From contig JARGSG010000213.1 in assembly GCA_030374805.1 (NCBI GenBank), forward strand, positions 1 to 64,000: a stretch of DNA of 64,000 bases, in the 5' to 3' direction. The translations under genes and the position numbers were made by a program. Below, piece after piece: positions 11,046 to 21,848 of this stretch. This DNA comes from Gracilaria gracilis (taxonomy: Eukaryota; Rhodophyta; Florideophyceae; Gracilariales; Gracilariaceae). The notes beneath the pieces were generated by a model. It saw nothing but the letters and a program-made list of their open reading frames with translations, did not search any database and was not told where the DNA came from. Within the stretch, counting starts at the first letter, position 1, and the number at the start of each line of letters is the position of its first letter.

Positions 11046-13532
11046 CTACACTTCGGTCACAACCGTCATCTCGTCGATTGACGGCATCTCTTCCTGGGCA
11101 GCCAGTATATCTTCCCAGTCATACTCTTCCGCTGGTTCCTCTGCGTCTGCTTCGGCATCGCCATCATCGTTGAGATCCAAGAACGAGGCTCCTAAACTAG
11201 TTGGAGCATGATTTGCATCACTAGAAACTTCTTGTTCAGCGCGATTTAGGAAACTGTACTCCCGATCTTCCACTTTCTTTTCCTGCTGAGGAATAAATAA
11301 AAGACGATTGAAAGAACAGAAGATCATCTTCTGAACTTTCCCAAGCAGGAGGCGGTTTCTGGTTTTCGTCCGGATTTTCGCCTGCATGCTAAAACTTCGC
11401 TCAACGCTGGAAGAAGAAGGACTTACACAAAGCATGCGAAGCGCAAACTCTCTGAGCAGGGACGACTTCGGTTTGTAGTGAATCCAGTAAACAATCGGCG
11501 TGTTTGCGTACAGAAAAAACAGCTCGCTCCCATTCTGGTTCTCTGAAAGCGACTGCCACTTCAACCTTAAACACGAGAATTCTTGATAAATCCTTCTAAC
11601 AGCCCTATCGACGCCGTGAACAGTAGTTTGCTTTTCTGCAGTAGGGAACACAGCTGAGCACGCAAACTTACGCAAGTGAGTAATAATGTGCTCCCGGAAG
11701 TCATTTAAATCTTCCCTGTAGCTGCGCACGTCCAATAAATAGCTGACATAATGCATGGAGCATAGCAAGGACCGTCTTCTAGACGAACCTTGTTCACGCT
11801 CCTTGAAGAGCTTCAGCACCTCTTGCTTCCGAACGACAGTAAAAAAACCAGTTACTGGTAGATCAGAAAGCTTCTGCTCAAGCTCCCGTGTAGCCATGTA
11901 CACCTCTGACACGACAGATGACTCATCGTCAAATATTCGGAGGTACTGGCGCAGCGGGCGGAGAATGTAATAAATGTCAGCACACTTCACAAACAGAGCA
12001 TCATTAGTAACAGTGGACTCAAATAATGAACGTTTCTCTCTCATTCGAGGACCCCATAATGTGGAATGAAAACATTCGCATTCCACAAGCTTCCTGAGGA
12101 CCTCCTTCGCTCTGATGAAGGAAGAAAGCATAGATTCAGAGGAAGCAAACCGTGTAGGGGCCATCCTGGTCGGCAGAATCGCGTACCTTGAGACCTTTGT
12201 TCGTCCATAGATGTCGTAATCCCGGGTTTTTGGGCTGTACCCGGCATTCATTAGCATAGCATTATGTTTGTCCTTCAAAGTTTTGAATCGAGAGTAAAGT
12301 TTGGGGTGGTTTCGCAGTTCTGTGACTGCATCGGCGACAGTCGTCAATACTTCAGTTATCCACGGAAGGCGACCAATGTCTTGCATAAGCAGGTTGGCAA
12401 GATGTGTTTGATCTTGACACGGAGTCAAATGATCAAACCTTTCTGCGAGAATACGTTTGGCTTTGACACAAGAGCTCGTATTGTCACTGACTACACCACA
12501 TATCCTATCCATGCCACCGAAGCCCTCCATCGCCTCAGCAACAATACGGGCATAGAATTCCGACGTGCAGCTCTCAGAACCAGAGTAAATTGATCTGAGT
12601 AGGAATGTTCGTCTAGATTTTTCTGTCCCGGTAATTGAAAGAAGGACATTTACGACAGTTTCATTATTTATATCTGTCCAACCATCGAAGATGAGGGTAC
12701 CAAAAGCATGAAGAAGACCGAAACGAAGAGCATCCTTGACACCATCAAGCATTGTTCGGTAGTATGATTCTATGTGCTTCTCGGACATTTGCGACACAGT
12801 GGGTACTTCCAACGCTAATGTAGGGTTCAGTAAGCGACAAATTTGAAAGAACTCATCAAACCCTTCTTTTCGGCTTAATAGAGAGAAGGGGAGCATGTGA
12901 TTAACAACAAATCTTGTTACCAGATTGACAAGCTCCGTACGTTTTTGATAAGAGTCCAGACTATCTTGCACAGTCGCATTTGATTCCCCGACGATTGAAA
13001 TTCTTTCTTTCGAATTCGAAGCACCATGCCTTGCAGTACTCGCCGAGGAACCAACGCGTGAAACACGCTTCTTCTTCGCGGGGTGCAACGGGGTTAGAGG
13101 GTTTCCGAAGCACTCCGCGTTACTCCCCAGCTTCTCCCGGTAGTAGCGTTGGAGCGCCGGTTCGAGGAGTAGCCTTCGCTTTGCTTCAGGGGTGGTGAAT
13201 TCGCACCTGAGCAAATGCTGGCCTAGCAGCGTCGCGTTCGGAGTTATTGAAACAAACTTCTTTTTGCATCCCCTACATGACAAGCAAGCCTTATCCCTTT
13301 CGGAGTCTACCAATAGTTGGAATGTAAATAGTTCTTCCATGAACCATTTTTTTTTGCGACCACGCTTGCGCATTGAAATCGCTGGTGCAGACTGTAGGTT
13401 GCTGGATGGAGACTCATCCGTTTCGGGGGTTGCTGCTGCCGCATTTGCACCAGCCGGGAGCGGATTAATATGACTGATATTTTGTTGCCCTGGTGGCTCT
13501 GAGGGCACCAAGGAAGATTCGTTTGCTTGCAT
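11046..13532 (-). CDS. hAT-superfamily transposase
   Basis: Cut-and-paste DNA transposase, 828 residues, uninterrupted. The N-terminal region has a BED-type zinc finger (CLSCRGCKKKF, then a spaced H and C in LLGQHLLRCEF). The catalytic RNase H-like core shows candidate acidic residues in FDGWTDINNETVVNVL (about residue 280) and VVSDNTSSCVKAKRIL (about 345). The C-terminal hATC dimerisation region carries the diagnostic SPSSSSVERSFSMQ (about 700). The start at 13532 (MQANESS) is the first ATG; the open frame extends upstream without one. Terminal inverted repeats and the 8-bp target duplication expected for hAT were sought in the flanks and not found with confidence. It may be active or recently inactive. 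It stands beside the decayed HDAC locus. Confidence 0.88.
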   Translation of the reverse strand: MQANESSLVPSEPPGQQNISHINPLPAGANAAAATPETDESPSSNLQSAPAISMRKRGRKKKWFMEELFTFQLLVDSERDKACLSCRGCKKKFVSITPNATLLGQHLLRCEFTTPEAKRRLLLEPALQRYYREKLGSNAECFGNPLTPLHPAKKKRVSRVGSSASTARHGASNSKERISIVGESNATVQDSLDSYQKRTELVNLVTRFVVNHMLPFSLLSRKEGFDEFFQICRLLNPTLALEVPTVSQMSEKHIESYYRTMLDGVKDALRFGLLHAFGTLIFDGWTDINNETVVNVLLSITGTEKSRRTFLLRSIYSGSESCTSEFYARIVAEAMEGFGGMDRICGVVSDNTSSCVKAKRILAERFDHLTPCQDQTHLANLLMQDIGRLPWITEVLTTVADAVTELRNHPKLYSRFKTLKDKHNAMLMNAGYSPKTRDYDIYGRTKVSRYAILPTRMAPTRFASSESMLSSFIRAKEVLRKLVECECFHSTLWGPRMREKRSLFESTVTNDALFVKCADIYYILRPLRQYLRIFDDESSVVSEVYMATRELEQKLSDLPVTGFFTVVRKQEVLKLFKEREQGSSRRRSLLCSMHYVSYLLDVRSYREDLNDFREHIITHLRKFACSAVFPTAEKQTTVHGVDRAVRRIYQEFSCLRLKWQSLSENQNGSELFFLYANTPIVYWIHYKPKSSLLREFALRMLCVSPSSSSVERSFSMQAKIRTKTRNRLLLGKVQKMIFCSFNRLLFIPQQEKKVEDREYSFLNRAEQEVSSDANHAPTSLGASFLDLNDDGDAEADAEEPAEEYDWEDILAAQEEMPSIDEMTVVTEV

Positions 13533-14119
13533 TGTTTGCGTGCGCCGAGACGTGGTGCGATTTGGGTACCAAAGGCCGGACAATGGTCTAGGTGCAAAGC
13601 AGGCAAAAGGCGGAAACGAAAACCGACGTGTACAACTCTCGGACTAATGTGGTGCAGTAAACAATCGGCGTATGGGGAGGGAGGGAGACAGAGACTCAAA
13701 AGCACACTCGTTGAAGTCTTGTACCGATGGGGTACAGAAGGAAGAGCGACAGAGGCTGGAGAGTATAGCGATAGTTTGCTCCAGAAGGTTAAAGGTTAAA
13801 GGCCGGTACACGTAGCGGCTTTGTACGAGCGCCGAATTCAAAGCCACAGCTTGCCAACACCACTCGCTTGGCAGTGGGGAGCGTAGATGGTGAGCTTGTT
13901 CTGCTGTGCGGTCTGTAAGGAGCCTGAACCTTGACATTTGGGTTTTTTATATATGTTCACTTAGAAACAGACATGCAAGTGGCGAAACTTACGTATGTCT
14001 GGAGCGCCGAGGCTGAAAGGTTTCCATGGTTACATCACAGCTATACTACGTGTATTTATTCTCCATGAAAAGTGAAAACCCCTGAAAATGGGCTTCAAAA
14101 GCGAGACAGGGCATTGTGA
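13533..14119. other. 5' flank of the hAT transposase
   Basis: No gene recognised. It probably contains the promoter-side end of the hAT element. A TATA-like run lies at 13948-13956. Confidence 0.35.
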
Positions 14120-14660
14120 CTGACAAAAACTTTGCGCGTTTCGCGGTCACGCAGCGCTCTAGGGCAAAGTTTTTGATTTTGCTGGTTCACGGTGGTAGAG
14201 GCGCGGGGATGCGAACCGAGCTCATCGTCGGACATGATGAGGCCGAGCCGCGTGGTGGACGTGCACTACTTTTGGGATCGGGGGGATCACTGATCTCATG
14301 AATGGGATTCAAACTTTTTCAAAAACGGAGCGTTACGAAATCACGACACGTGGATAAGTACAAGTACGTGTACACGGTACACGTAGATACCGTTGGTAAC
14401 TTACACGCGTTCTTCAAGTTGGACTCTCAACTCGTCCATCTTTCCGTGCATCGACTGTTTTACGTTCCGTGGCAGACGGCTTGCGCGTGCGACGGAGCGT
14501 AGTGTAGACAAAGCGTCGCTCGTCGGCGGCGACGGCGACTGGCGGCAACACGTACTGCACGCAGACAATGTCACAGACATCCCAGAAGAAGGCGCATGCG
14601 CCGCGCATGCACGCGTCTTGCGCGTGTTAAAATTTCGAGCACGAAAACGCCAATGGTGCT
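14120..14660 (+). repeat. Fragment (delta) of the large unclassified repeat
   Basis: A diverged short copy of the middle of the large repeat found at 15.7-18.3, 27.2-37.3 and 60.3-63.3 kb. The most conserved part is a stretch beginning at 14302 (ATGGGATTCAAACTTTTTC, then AAAAACG and GCGTTACGAA), repeated at 18124, 35258 and 61678. The upstream part (about 14205-14250, with ATCGTCGGACATGA) matches 17900-17930. An open frame from 14302 (MGFKLFQKR) shares its first residues with the other copies and then diverges. Function unknown. Confidence 0.6.
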
Positions 14661-15692
14661 TTCCCCCTTGAACTTCATTACCGTTCCCAGCGACAATTGC
14701 AGGCTCGGACGTGTTTCAAACAGGCCGTAGATACCACTGTTCTGGAAGGTACGGGAATTAGGAAAGCCATCACGACCTTTGGATGGCAGTCGGCAGCAAT
14801 ACAGCTCTGTTCAGCGAGTTCTCTTGCACGCGTCATTCCCCACCGTTAAGACTTTTTCCCACTGGTTAGCATAAGATGAAGGTGAGCAGGCAGGCCAAGG
14901 TGGCCAATGAGAGCGCTCGAGTGACAATGAGCCCATTTTGACTCACGTTGACGGTCAACGGTTGACCACGCTTTTTTTTCGAAGGAAAAGATATGTTTCT
15001 GCACCGCGAGCACAAGTGACGTTACGCTCCGCGCCGCCCACTGCGCGTGCCGCCCACTGCGCATGCAGCCCACTGCGCGTGGGATAGGACGCGGTCTGTG
15101 CTACATCCCCACCGGCCATTGAGCAGAATCGTAGCATAAAGTCTTTTATTTTATATATTCAAAAACTGTATACATTTAATGTATATAGTTTTCCAATACA
15201 ACAGTAAGTTAATTACACGCCTACTGCGCACGATGATTACACGTACACGGAAAGCGCCATTAATTGCAAATCAAAAACTTGTCGTTGGCGTTCGCTCAAC
15301 TTACAATTGAAAGCCCTATCGCCAGCGCGCAGCCGCTCGAAGCCAATAGAAAGTGTGTAACTTTATATAAGGCCGACAAGGCGTTTGCGAACACGCCTCC
15401 CGCATCGCAGCGAGAAGGGGTCCACGCGCATGGCACACGCGGTAGATCAGATGGAGACACGAGGTGTTCGTGATGAAGTTCGAGCAGCTCAGCAGTGTGT
15501 GACGTGTGCAAAACGCCGAGAAATCTAACTTGGCTCGCGTGTTCGCTCGACGATTTTCCTGTGGCTGGGGGTGAGGTCGCGCCCTTTTTACCTTCCGCCT
15601 CGCGTGAAAAGCCTCAACGATTTCACGCCAACCGCAACACACAACCCGTCTTTGCAAGCCCTCTCACCACATCATAGTCATTTGGTTCAGTC
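14661..15692. other. Upstream region of secreted-protein gene 1
   Basis: No gene supported. At about 15028-15083 a 16-17-bp GC-rich unit (core GCCCACTGCGCRTG) is repeated three times. An AT-rich block follows at 15135-15195. A TATA-like element is listed separately. Confidence 0.4.
15361..15372 (+). promoter_or_regulatory. TATA-like element upstream of gene 1
   Basis: CTTTATATAAGG lies about 320 bp upstream of the ATG at 15693. It is the best TATA match on this side. The distance implies a long 5' untranslated region if it is used. Confidence 0.35.
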
Positions 15693-16556
15693 ATGGAAGC
15701 TTCGCTTCAGCTAGCCTCTGTCGTCTTGCTGCTCGCCGTCGACGCAGTACCACCTCCGTCTCAGCGTTGGTGCACCCGCACAGGAGCTTCATCCACTGAC
15801 CCAAGCGCTCGAGTTGTACCACCATCAGCAGTCGTCGCTTTCATCGTCTGCATGCTCTTCCCCGTCATCTGTCGATTCGTCATCGACCTGTTGGATCTCT
15901 ATGCCAACCCTCGCCCGCACAACACCTTCCTTCCCAAAGCAAAACTGGTCATCCTCATCGTCATGTTTTACGCCTCTTGCCTCACCGGCCTGGCTCTCGC
16001 GGTGTTTGCAATCATTCAGCACAATGTCGACATGGGCGGTGGCGCTGTCGGTCTTCTCATCTCCGTCTACGCCTCCAACCTGACTCGTAGCTCTTCATCC
16101 AGGCTCCGAATGACCCTGTGCTGTCAACTGTTTCATCATCTTCCAGATGCATCCGCCCCGCTCTTGTCGTACACTCTCAAGCGACTTACGCGCATGGCCA
16201 TCAGCTCCGATCTCTGGGCCAGTCTCCCGTTCGACCAATATCTGGAACTCGTAAGCTTCTGTGTACAACTCGGCGACGAGCAAATGTTGGACATCATGTT
16301 CAATGTCGGTAGCTCCTTGTACACCACATCCCGGCTGCGACACCTGCACACACGTATGCCACACTTTCAGGATCTTCATGATGCTGGTAACCCATTGGTA
16401 AAACACACCTTCAGCGCTCTGGTCCGTCACGGGGTGAGAGAAAACTATTCCAGCTCCCTGCCCTTTTCGGAGCGAGTGGATGCGGCCATACACTGCATGC
16501 AAACCGGTGAGACGCAGCTTCTCAACGCCATCCTGCATTTCGATTCAGCACATTGA
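15693..16556 (+). CDS. Secreted/membrane protein, gene 1 of the large repeat
   Basis: Unrecognised family. The 287-residue product has a hydrophobic N-terminus (MEASLQLASVVLLLAVDA) that reads as a signal peptide. Two strongly hydrophobic segments follow (about residues 47-67 and 84-107). The C-terminal domain is homologous to the two minus-strand genes at 36008-36715 and 62444-63184. Shared landmarks in order are APLLSY, SDLW-x2-LPF, LV-x-FC, LD-x2-FN-x-G, TTSRLR and YSSSLPFS, ending close to the C-terminus. Relative to those genes it has extra hydrophobic segments and only one unit of the L-x-Y-A-L octapeptide tract. The frame is intact. A truncated copy of its 5' half lies at 60354-60590. 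No catalytic motif is visible; a cell-surface or secreted role is inferred only from the N-terminus. Confidence 0.6.
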   Translation: MEASLQLASVVLLLAVDAVPPPSQRWCTRTGASSTDPSARVVPPSAVVAFIVCMLFPVICRFVIDLLDLYANPRPHNTFLPKAKLVILIVMFYASCLTGLALAVFAIIQHNVDMGGGAVGLLISVYASNLTRSSSSRLRMTLCCQLFHHLPDASAPLLSYTLKRLTRMAISSDLWASLPFDQYLELVSFCVQLGDEQMLDIMFNVGSSLYTTSRLRHLHTRMPHFQDLHDAGNPLVKHTFSALVRHGVRENYSSSLPFSERVDAAIHCMQTGETQLLNAILHFDSAH

Positions 16557-17084
16557 CAAGCCAGCATTAAGCCGGAGCATAACAATATGTACCTCATTCC
16601 GCATTGCAGACGAGACGTTGGGTTTCGAAGGCTTCTGGTCTCTGCTTTCTGTCGGGGTGTGGAAACTCAACAAATCATGCACAAGTTGAAAGTTCTCGTT
16701 CGACCACAAACATGATTCGCGATATTATTGGGAGCAGACAAACTGCTGGGCGGCTGTTAAGAACGATTTTGCCCTCTGGCAGCCGAAACAATTGACGAAA
16801 CGGCCCTATTTGGCCGATGTACATAGATAGCAAATACATCATGCATGATGATGATGTAGAGACAGTAAGTTATTATTAGCCCGACTTGGGGGGTCGCTCA
16901 AAGTGAATAACATTACTTCATGACTTACGCGGCGAATCTGTGCCCATGCGGCGCCAATGATAAAACCAACGCAGGGAATTCATGTCTCATCGCTGCCAAG
17001 GTATGGACGGCGAACACGAGAGCCACCGAGCAGGTGGCACAAGATGAAGCGTACCGCGCTGACGAATAATGCAATGCGTCATCA
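16557..17084. other. Gap between gene 1 and the conserved middle
   Basis: No gene recognised. This segment is absent from copy gamma, where gene-1 sequence passes directly into the middle region near 60590. Confidence 0.45.
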
Positions 17085-17900
17085 TGCTGATATACTTGCA
17101 CAACCTTTCACAATCAAGTGAATCCGTGCAGAATCCATGCTTCGCTTCATATACCTTCGCAAAAACTGCGTGAGATTGTGATCGCGGGTGTGTTCTCTTG
17201 GTTACAAAATGAGGCAAGTGCACATGCAGATGTATCGATCTCGTTTATCGATCTCGTGTATCGATCTCGTGTATCTATCTCGTGTATCGATCATGCGCGG
17301 TCGGGCTTCTCGATTACGCATGTGCATGCATATCACTACGTTCGAGGCACCAAATTGATACTTGCCACATCATAGCGCAATCATGCGAGAGTAACGCACA
17401 TATGCATCTGGTCTGAAGACATGCTGAGTTAAGGCCGTGCTGTGTCAACGAGTGCAAATGGTGTAGTGCCGGTAAGGACAGGGCCACACTGCGTACGGTT
17501 GTGAAGGGTTGTGTGATGAAGGTATGAGCGTGCGAATTTTGGTGGCCTTGAGGATGCGCTCTACCGTGGGCCAGTCCGCTGCGGTATGCAGCATCCAGCT
17601 TTCCTGTGCGTTGGTAAGACATCAAGATGAGAACGCTCACGAGCAGGGTTGATGCGAGCTTCTCATATGTAGCTGATGGAATGACGGGTAGCACATTCTC
17701 TCTCTCCCTTGGCCACGATGCGGGAAGTGAGTACGATCCATGAATCGGGACTTGTGAGCGACAGCTGTGCCGGTGCGATCATTTCGCGATGTGCATCACG
17801 CTCTTGCGACCCATCACGTTCTTGCGAGCGGTGCCGACAAGACATTGTGCGCGCGCGTGGCGCTTCCGAAGCCATGACCGCGAGGTAGATCGGCGTGGAT
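17085..17900. other. Conserved middle segment of the large repeat, coding status unclear
   Basis: It matches 60590-61540. Coding-like conservation shows on both strands. On plus, a frame around 17150-17375 (LREIVIAGVFSWLQ and VHAYHYVRG) has a counterpart at 60655-60830. On minus, 17694-17560 (VSVLIL, GKLDAAYRSGLA) has a counterpart at 61130-61005. Neither frame is open through its whole length in both copies, so no gene is called. Confidence 0.4.
17237..17300 (+). repeat. 13-bp minisatellite
   Basis: The unit ATCGATCTCGTGT is repeated about five times with small changes. The same place in copy gamma (about 60735-60760) has essentially one unit, so the array expanded after the copies separated. 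Confidence 0.75.
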
Positions 17901-18298
17901 GCGCATCGAGATCATCGTCGGACATGAGGGCCGAGATGCCGATACGAAGGTGTGTTCTACCCAATGTACCGTCGTACACTACCGTTGGTAAGTTAGCCTC
18001 CTAGACCGCTGGTAGCGTTCCGTACAGTAGTGAACTTCCTACCCGGTGCAGTATGATAAGGCTACAGTAGTGAACGCGGGCGACTTGGGGATCGGAAGAT
18101 TACAGTATTGATCTCATGAATGAATGGGATTCAAACTTTTTCAAAAACGGCGCGTTACGAACAGGCTCACCACACGTATCATAGATATACGCGTTGTCCA
18201 ACGCGTCCATCTCTCCGTGGATCTTCGTCTCGAAGCCACAACAACAACAACGGTATCAACGCCTGACATGCTTCCCTTCATGCCGTTGGCATTGTAGC

Positions 18299-19155
18299 AG
18301 CAATTTCGAGACACATTGGACGCCGCAGAGATGTCATATCTCGCTATTTGAAGAACCCTGCCAAATATGGGAAGAGAAAAACGCCTGCAAAAAAAAAAAG
18401 CTGTCGGTTACAGCACGCCGTCAACTGGTTAAAAAAACAGCAAAATGTCACCAATCCGCATCGCGGTTCAAGACTGCTATTCAGTTGCCGATATCTAAGC
18501 ACTGTAGGCAGCAAATTTTTTTGGCAGACGCCGCACCTAAAAATTACGAAGATTGAAAAACCTTACTACTGCAGTATCATCACAAACTACATCACCTAAA
18601 TTAGACAAAACGAAGGCATGCATAAACACCTGTAGATTTAGAAGGTGATGTTTTTTCTGATGAGAAAAATTTAACTTGGATGGCCGGGACGGGTTTGCCT
18701 ACTATTGGCACAATATGCAAAGAGAAAAGAGGATTATGTCTAAAAGACAAAATAAAAGAGGTGGCGTCATGGTTTGGGGATGTGTTTAAGAAACTTGTGT
18801 AGGAATATTAGCAGTCTTACATCGTTATCAGCATTCTAAAAAGTACGTGAAGACACTTTAGAACTATTTGCAGCCGTATGTGGCGAAAACCTACGTAGGG
18901 ACTTGAGTTTTTCAACAAGATAATGCTGCAATTCATACCTCTAAGTTTACTATAGACTGGTTTACGTCAAAAAATATCGAAGTTATGGACTCGGCTGCCG
19001 GTAGCCCAGATTTGAACCCCATTGAAAACCTTTGGGGCTTGCTGCCGAGGCGTGTGTACGCGGATGCAAGGCCGTGTCTGTCGGTGGAAGAGCTGGTGGA
19101 CTGTATTGGGTCCATCCGAGAATCCCAAGAGTCCCAGTCGCCAATTTGACAATCA
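18299..19155 (+). pseudogene. Tc1/mariner transposase relic, 5' truncated
   Basis: Decayed DNA transposase of the IS630-Tc1-mariner group. Pieces seen in order are an N-terminal helix-turn-helix region (RRRDVISRYLKNP, KYGKRK, about 18316-18375), VFSDEKKFNL with the first catalytic Asp (about 18650), MVWG (near 18770), QQDNAAIHTS with the second Asp (about 18920) and SPDLNPIENLWG with the final acidic residue (about 19005-19040). Stops and frameshifts occur throughout. The 5' end of the gene is missing exactly where copy alpha of the large repeat stops (18298/18299). No terminal inverted repeats were identified. Confidence 0.75.
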
Positions 19156-19813
19156 AATCAAAAGCGTGCACGTAAAAGGTCTTGTTACCGAAAACTTGGC
19201 GTCTAGACTGTCGTACAAATACCGATAAGGTGTGGAGTCCGCCTGGTAGAGGGAGCGCGCGAGGGCTCAACCTAAAGGGGGAAAACACACAACCAATATG
19301 GTAGTAGGGCACCTGAAACCGCAGGGGCAAACGGCGGGGCAACTAGTCTAGACCATGTAGGTGTACGGTAGTAGACGTCGACGCGCGGTAAAACCTGAAT
19401 AGTAATAGAGTAGCAAGTGACCAAGATGGTATAGTTACTGCCCTAGTGGTGCCTGACTTTACAATACCCGAGGGGGAAGGCGAGGTGCACCACAATATAT
19501 ACAAGGTGCACCGACGCCGATCTCCCATGCGGGCATGACGTCATCGGCTGTGCCCATGACCTACTGTCATGGGCCAGCAATGCTAAACTATCCTAGACTA
19601 TAAATTAGAAATAGAAATTATAAAATACAGAATACCAATTGGGTACAGTGCAGCCAGCAAGGCGCACCAGTAGGCCCACGTGGCACCAACCCATTGAGGT
19701 CTCAATGTACTACATAGACGGGGTCAGCAGCACCCCGTACAGACGCCAAGTCCTGTCAACAAGCTGCTTTCGTGTAAGTAAATCGCTTCTTTATTTCCCA
19801 AACGCATAACAAC
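19156..19813. other. Region between the Tc1 relic and Harbinger locus 1
   Basis: No gene supported. It contains a short palindromic stretch around 19545-19575 (GCCCATGACC ... GTCATGGGC). This may include the left end of the Harbinger element, but no inverted partner was found. Confidence 0.35.
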
Positions 19814-21076
19814 ATGCAAGCATATGAACAAGCTTTCGCTCCTGCTCTCACAAGACAACTTTCTCTCATGCCACGCTCAAAACGAAATTCTCTTCTTCTG
19901 CTCGAGGCCGCCTGTATTCTCTTGCTTCTTCTTATCCGTCATCGTCAAAACAAGCGCCGCAAACATACAAGACGTAAACGAAGAAAGACAATAAGCCCAA
20001 AGTTCCTGCGCTCTAGCATTGTACGCCCGCACTTGCACACAACACCATGGCGCCGTCTGTTTCTGTGTGGAACAGATGCAGACTATATTGTTGCAACAAA
20101 TTTCAACAAAGCAGCCTTCTTCGGTGATCTTCTCCCTTGGTTTTCGGCACAACGTTCAACCACAAGATATGGTTCTCCCTTTCGAACATCAACCACCACA
20201 TGGGGAAGAAAAGCAATACTAAATACTGAAGATTTGTTGGGCCTTGCCCTATGGTATATGAAGACCGGAGATGCAGAATATTCTCTGTGCCCCATATTTG
20301 GAATCACTCCCTCTTCCCTATCCGAGTGTCTCGATTACGACGTTGAATTTCTTTGGAATTTAACGCAAGACACTTCACATCCACAATTCGGAATAAAATG
20401 GCCGACAGAACCAGAAATGAGAGAATCTTGTGCATTATTGGAGAAGAATAGAATCCATGGATATGCGCTCCGCGGATGGTTTGGTGTAAGTGACGGCGTT
20501 CGACTGGATGTACCAAACTTTGGCGATCCCGACACGCAAAACGCATTCTACAACGCAATGACGCAACGGGTTGAGGCAACCAATCTGTTAGTCTGGAACT
20601 TCCAGGGTGAAGTCATACATGCAGCTTTGAATTATCCTGGGAGTTACCATGATAATAAACTGGCATACATATCTGGATTATACTGGCCCAAGCTAATTCC
20701 TGACTGCAACACGCCGGCGAGATATGCAATATTGGGAGACTCGGTGTTCGTGAACGACACTCGAATCACGGCGGGAAAGGTTGTACGAGCTCGGAAGTTA
20801 AACGAACGAAGAAATCTGTCCATATCAACGGGATGTGCGGCAATTGACCTGGTACTCCAGCGAATATACCCCAGTGAGCGAGAATGCGCGGAGTGGGGTG
20901 TTCGTGGGTTGAAAGCTCCGTTCCGGCGGTTGACTAGAGTTCTGCCTTCGAACCATCACAAACGTGGTCGCTTGCTGTATTTGGCTTGTCATCTTGTTAA
21001 TTACCGCACCCGCACCACGGGTCATAGCCAAATTGCATCTGTGTATAGCGAGAAACAAGACCCAGACCACATGTAA
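19814..21076 (+). CDS. PIF/Harbinger-type transposase (locus 1)
   Basis: Nuclease of the DDE_Tnp_4 (PIF/Harbinger, HARBI1-like) group, 420 residues, intact frame. Candidate catalytic residues are Asp in VSDGVRLDVPNF (about 228), Asp in AILGDSVFV (about 308) and Glu in ERECAEWGVRGLKAPF (about 357). The N-terminus is basic with a short hydrophobic stretch, and an Arg/Lys-rich segment (HRQNKRRKHTRRKRRK) may be a nuclear localisation signal. It is only distantly related to the transposase at 45388-46704. Host gene fragments (PEPC, WDR44, CAF-1) lie immediately to the right, as in the other Harbinger element. Terminal repeats for this locus were not found. Confidence 0.8.
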   Translation: MQAYEQAFAPALTRQLSLMPRSKRNSLLLLEAACILLLLLIRHRQNKRRKHTRRKRRKTISPKFLRSSIVRPHLHTTPWRRLFLCGTDADYIVATNFNKAAFFGDLLPWFSAQRSTTRYGSPFRTSTTTWGRKAILNTEDLLGLALWYMKTGDAEYSLCPIFGITPSSLSECLDYDVEFLWNLTQDTSHPQFGIKWPTEPEMRESCALLEKNRIHGYALRGWFGVSDGVRLDVPNFGDPDTQNAFYNAMTQRVEATNLLVWNFQGEVIHAALNYPGSYHDNKLAYISGLYWPKLIPDCNTPARYAILGDSVFVNDTRITAGKVVRARKLNERRNLSISTGCAAIDLVLQRIYPSERECAEWGVRGLKAPFRRLTRVLPSNHHKRGRLLYLACHLVNYRTRTTGHSQIASVYSEKQDPDHM

Positions 21077-21098
21077 ATTGGTCTTGGCACCTCGTGCT

Positions 21099-21848
21099 TC
21101 ATTTCATATACCATTTGTGGGCTGGTGTGGTGCAGGTGGTACCATGCCGCTTGGACGTGGCGGCGGAGGGCAATGTGTGCAGCTCACTCACGGGTGCGGA
21201 CTTTGCCAAAAGCATTTCAATGAGATCAAAGAACGACCTGAAAAATGGCCGTTTCTCATACATGTCTCGAAGTAAATCGGCGAGGTTCATCACTTTCATC
21301 CCAGCCTGAAGCGCAGAGCCAAGTCCCTACCATACAGGTAAGTGCAGTCTCGTCTGAGTCCATGCAAACACCGATGGAATGGCGCGCAACCCTTGAACAC
21401 CACCCTTCTTACGTTCTTGCGGTCTCGAACCAAGTTTGAGTATCCCAAGCTCTTGTTCAGATGTCGCTGAGCAAAAATACTGAACGAAACGATCATCGCA
21501 GTGAAAAATCTCACGCTCCTTGGCACAAGATATCTGAGACATCATAATCCAGTACATCGCGATACTTCTTCTTCACCGGCACAGGGTCTTTGAGATCCTC
21601 CTCCAACATCCAGTGGTATAAACCTCTGAAGTATTCCAAGCCAACGACGGTAAACCAAAGTCCTGTTCCATCACCTCTCCTTGGATGCTCACCCTCAGAT
21701 ACTTGTTTACCGTGCGCGGTGGCGATGTACCAAAATTATCCAGATGCTGCGGGCGTCCAACACGCCCAACTGTACCTGCACGACCGTGGAAGAAACGCAG
21801 AGTGATACAATGCTTTTCAGCACATTCAACTATTCGTGACAAAGTCAT
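21099..21848 (-). pseudogene. ppc: Phosphoenolpyruvate carboxylase C-terminal fragment
   Basis: PEPC adds bicarbonate to phosphoenolpyruvate to give oxaloacetate. Only the last quarter is present. Seen in order: the active-site glycine-rich loop region (LRFFHGRAGTVGRVGRP; canonical GRGGGP is altered), LRVSIQGEVMEQDFGLP, a frameshift near 21615, [18 protein letters not shown], then [10 protein letters not shown], a shift, [20 protein letters not shown] and finally DMYEKRPFFRSFFDLIEMLLAKS. Several frameshifts make it a pseudogene. Its 5' edge abuts the truncated WDR44 fragment on the same strand at about 21830-21848, giving an out-of-frame chimera of the front of one gene and the back of another. 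Confidence 0.82.

Larger units (their letters stand above)
15693..18298 (+). repeat. Large unclassified repeat, copy alpha (left part)
   Basis: Contains gene 1, a roughly 1.2-kb conserved middle (about 17085-18298) and the ATGGGATTCAAAC block at 18124. The middle matches 60580-61860 in copy gamma at high identity over long stretches, for example around 17550-17620 and 61010-61070. Its right end matches 27150-27193 and 35162-35430 in copy beta. Alpha lacks the piggyBac and Copia insertions of beta and so preserves the empty site (CTAG 18001-18004 and ACAGT 18024-18028). The repeat is cut off at 18298, where a 5'-truncated Tc1-like relic begins. Confidence 0.75.

Noticed and set aside
11046-14100. 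Terminal inverted repeats of the hAT element
   Set aside because: Scanned both flanks for CAGGG-type or other inverted ends and an 8-bp duplication; nothing convincing.
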